14,429 nucleotides of DNA from Candidatus Atribacteria bacterium (GTDB taxonomy: Bacteria > Atribacterota > Atribacteria > Atribacterales > Atribacteraceae): contig PWXL01000012.1 in assembly GCA_003561145.1 (NCBI GenBank), positions 1 through 14,429 of the forward strand, given 5' to 3'. The translations under genes were made by a program, and so were the position numbers. Positions 13,622-14,429 of the stretch are shown here, in pieces. Each line of letters begins with the position of its first letter. Position 1 is the stretch's first letter. The notes under the pieces are model-generated. The model was not told the origin of the DNA, searched no databases, and worked only from the letters and a program-made list of their open reading frames with translations.

Positions 13622-14429
13622 GTGTTACACAATTCTCGGAGAGCCGGTATTCTTCTGATCAATGTGCTCTGGATATGTGTTATTTTTCTTACCGGCTACG
13701 CAGGGGAAGCAAACAGCAGGAGCTTCGATATTTACCCCCTTTCCCAGTTAAAACGTGGTATGGAAGGGGTAGGGAGAACCGTATTTTACGGAACACAAGT
13801 CGATGATTTTAACGTACGTGTGGTTGATGTTGTAGAAAGTCACATGGTCGAGGAGAGTTATTTTATTATCGAGGTAGTGGACGAGAGGGTGCGCCGGAGT
13901 GGGGGCATCTCGGCTGGCATGAGTGGAAGTCCCATAATGATTCAGGGGAAAATCGCCGGTGCCTTGGCATACAGTTGGCAGGCACGAGATAATATGGTCG
14001 GCCTTGTTACCCCTATTGAAGCCATGGTGAAATTGTGGGAAAAACCTCGTGATATTTCGTTTGTACAGGCATGGTCCCCTCAGTCTGTTCTCCTGGTATT
14101 GGGTTTGGACGGCCGCGGAGGCGAACACCTGCGTAAGAACGTGTCCTGGAGAGAAGTAGTAATGTTACCGCATGTATCTCCCTACCGGGTTCGATTCGAA
14201 GCAGACGAAGCGGAACTCATTCCCGGGAGTGCGGTAGGAGTTCAGCTGGTCAAGGGAGACGTGGATATCGTTTCTATCGGTACCTTAACCGCCCGCGAAG
14301 AAGATCGTTTTCTAGCCTTTGGACATTCTTTTCTGCACCGTGGACGTTCAAACTTTTTTCTTTCCTCGGTTTTTGTGAATTACAGTGTTGAAGGAAAAGA
14401 ATTCCCCTTCAAGGTGGGTACTCCTATCA
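13622..14429 (+). CDS. SpoIVB peptidase S55 domain protein (3' partial)
   Basis: The frame runs off the right edge; 269 residues are visible. It starts at GTG with AAAGGGAGGA about 11 bases upstream and begins four bases after the mreB stop. An N-terminal hydrophobic stretch (GILLINVLWICVIFLTGYAG, residues 9–28) looks like a signal peptide or anchor, so the protein is exported. The S55 core follows: PLSQLKRGMEGVGRTVFYGT (39–58), ISAGMSGSPIMIQGKIAGALAY (96–117) with catalytic Ser101 or Ser103, GLVTPIEAM, then PGSAVGVQLVKGDVDIVSIGTL and LAFGHSF with His235. SpoIVB itself has the His before the Ser and a PDZ domain; neither holds here. This is therefore the broader S55-domain family rather than the sporulation protease. 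The substrate is unknown. Confidence 0.85.
   Translation, partial: MLHNSRRAGILLINVLWICVIFLTGYAGEANSRSFDIYPLSQLKRGMEGVGRTVFYGTQVDDFNVRVVDVVESHMVEESYFIIEVVDERVRRSGGISAGMSGSPIMIQGKIAGALAYSWQARDNMVGLVTPIEAMVKLWEKPRDISFVQAWSPQSVLLVLGLDGRGGEHLRKNVSWREVVMLPHVSPYRVRFEADEAELIPGSAVGVQLVKGDVDIVSIGTLTAREEDRFLAFGHSFLHRGRSNFFLSSVFVNYSVEGKEFPFKVGTPI

Noticed and set aside
1..14429. CRISPR array, insertion sequence, prophage, tRNA or rRNA genes
   Set aside because: No regularly spaced repeats, transposase or integrase motifs, cloverleaf or rRNA segments were seen on either strand.
13622..14429. Calling the last gene spoIVB
   Set aside because: No PDZ domain is visible, the Ser/His order is reversed and the context is mreB rather than the recN–spo0A region; only the S55 domain is shared.

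Overview
The window is a stretch of bacterial chromosome in which every confident gene lies on the + strand. The gene set points to an anaerobic or fermentative member of the Bacillota. The DUF951–YchF pair, a murA next to an Mbl/MreB gene, purine-rich Shine-Dalgarno sequences with many GTG starts, and a SpoIVB-type S55 peptidase domain all fit that group. This placement is inference; no rRNA or other strong phylogenetic marker is present.

Region 1 (2–3526) holds four closely spaced genes: the end of a long acidic coiled-coil protein with a C-terminal LysM-like domain, a small nitroreductase, a DUF951 protein and the ATPase YchF. A 10-bp inverted repeat sits between the nitroreductase and DUF951 genes. 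Region 2 (3527–3999) is 473 bases with no intact gene that I can defend. It contains a possible minus-strand remnant, broken by a one-base frameshift, and a promoter-like site close to the next gene.

Region 3 (4000–8733) is a metabolic cluster: an aldo/keto reductase, a short malic enzyme, the alpha and beta subunits of a two-subunit class I [4Fe-4S] fumarase, and a membrane-anchored Clp-fold serine protease of the SDH type. Fumarase and malic enzyme together interconvert fumarate, malate and pyruvate, and their genes overlap or nearly touch, so they are probably co-expressed. Both fumarase subunits carry unusual substitutions at otherwise conserved positions.

Region 4 (8734–11150) is a palindrome-rich leader followed by topB (topoisomerase III). 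Region 5 (11151–14429) is an envelope cluster: a TATAAT-type site, murA (first step of peptidoglycan precursor synthesis), mreB/mbl (cell-shape actin) and a truncated S55-domain protein with a signal peptide. In Bacillus subtilis, spoIID, spoIIQ and spoIIID lie between murAA and mbl; here murA and mreB are 15 bases apart. I found no tRNA, rRNA, CRISPR array, insertion sequence or phage gene. The best leads for something new are the C-terminal-LysM coiled-coil protein, the S55 protein with reversed Ser/His order, the fumarase substitutions, the broken minus-strand ORF and the palindrome cluster before topB.
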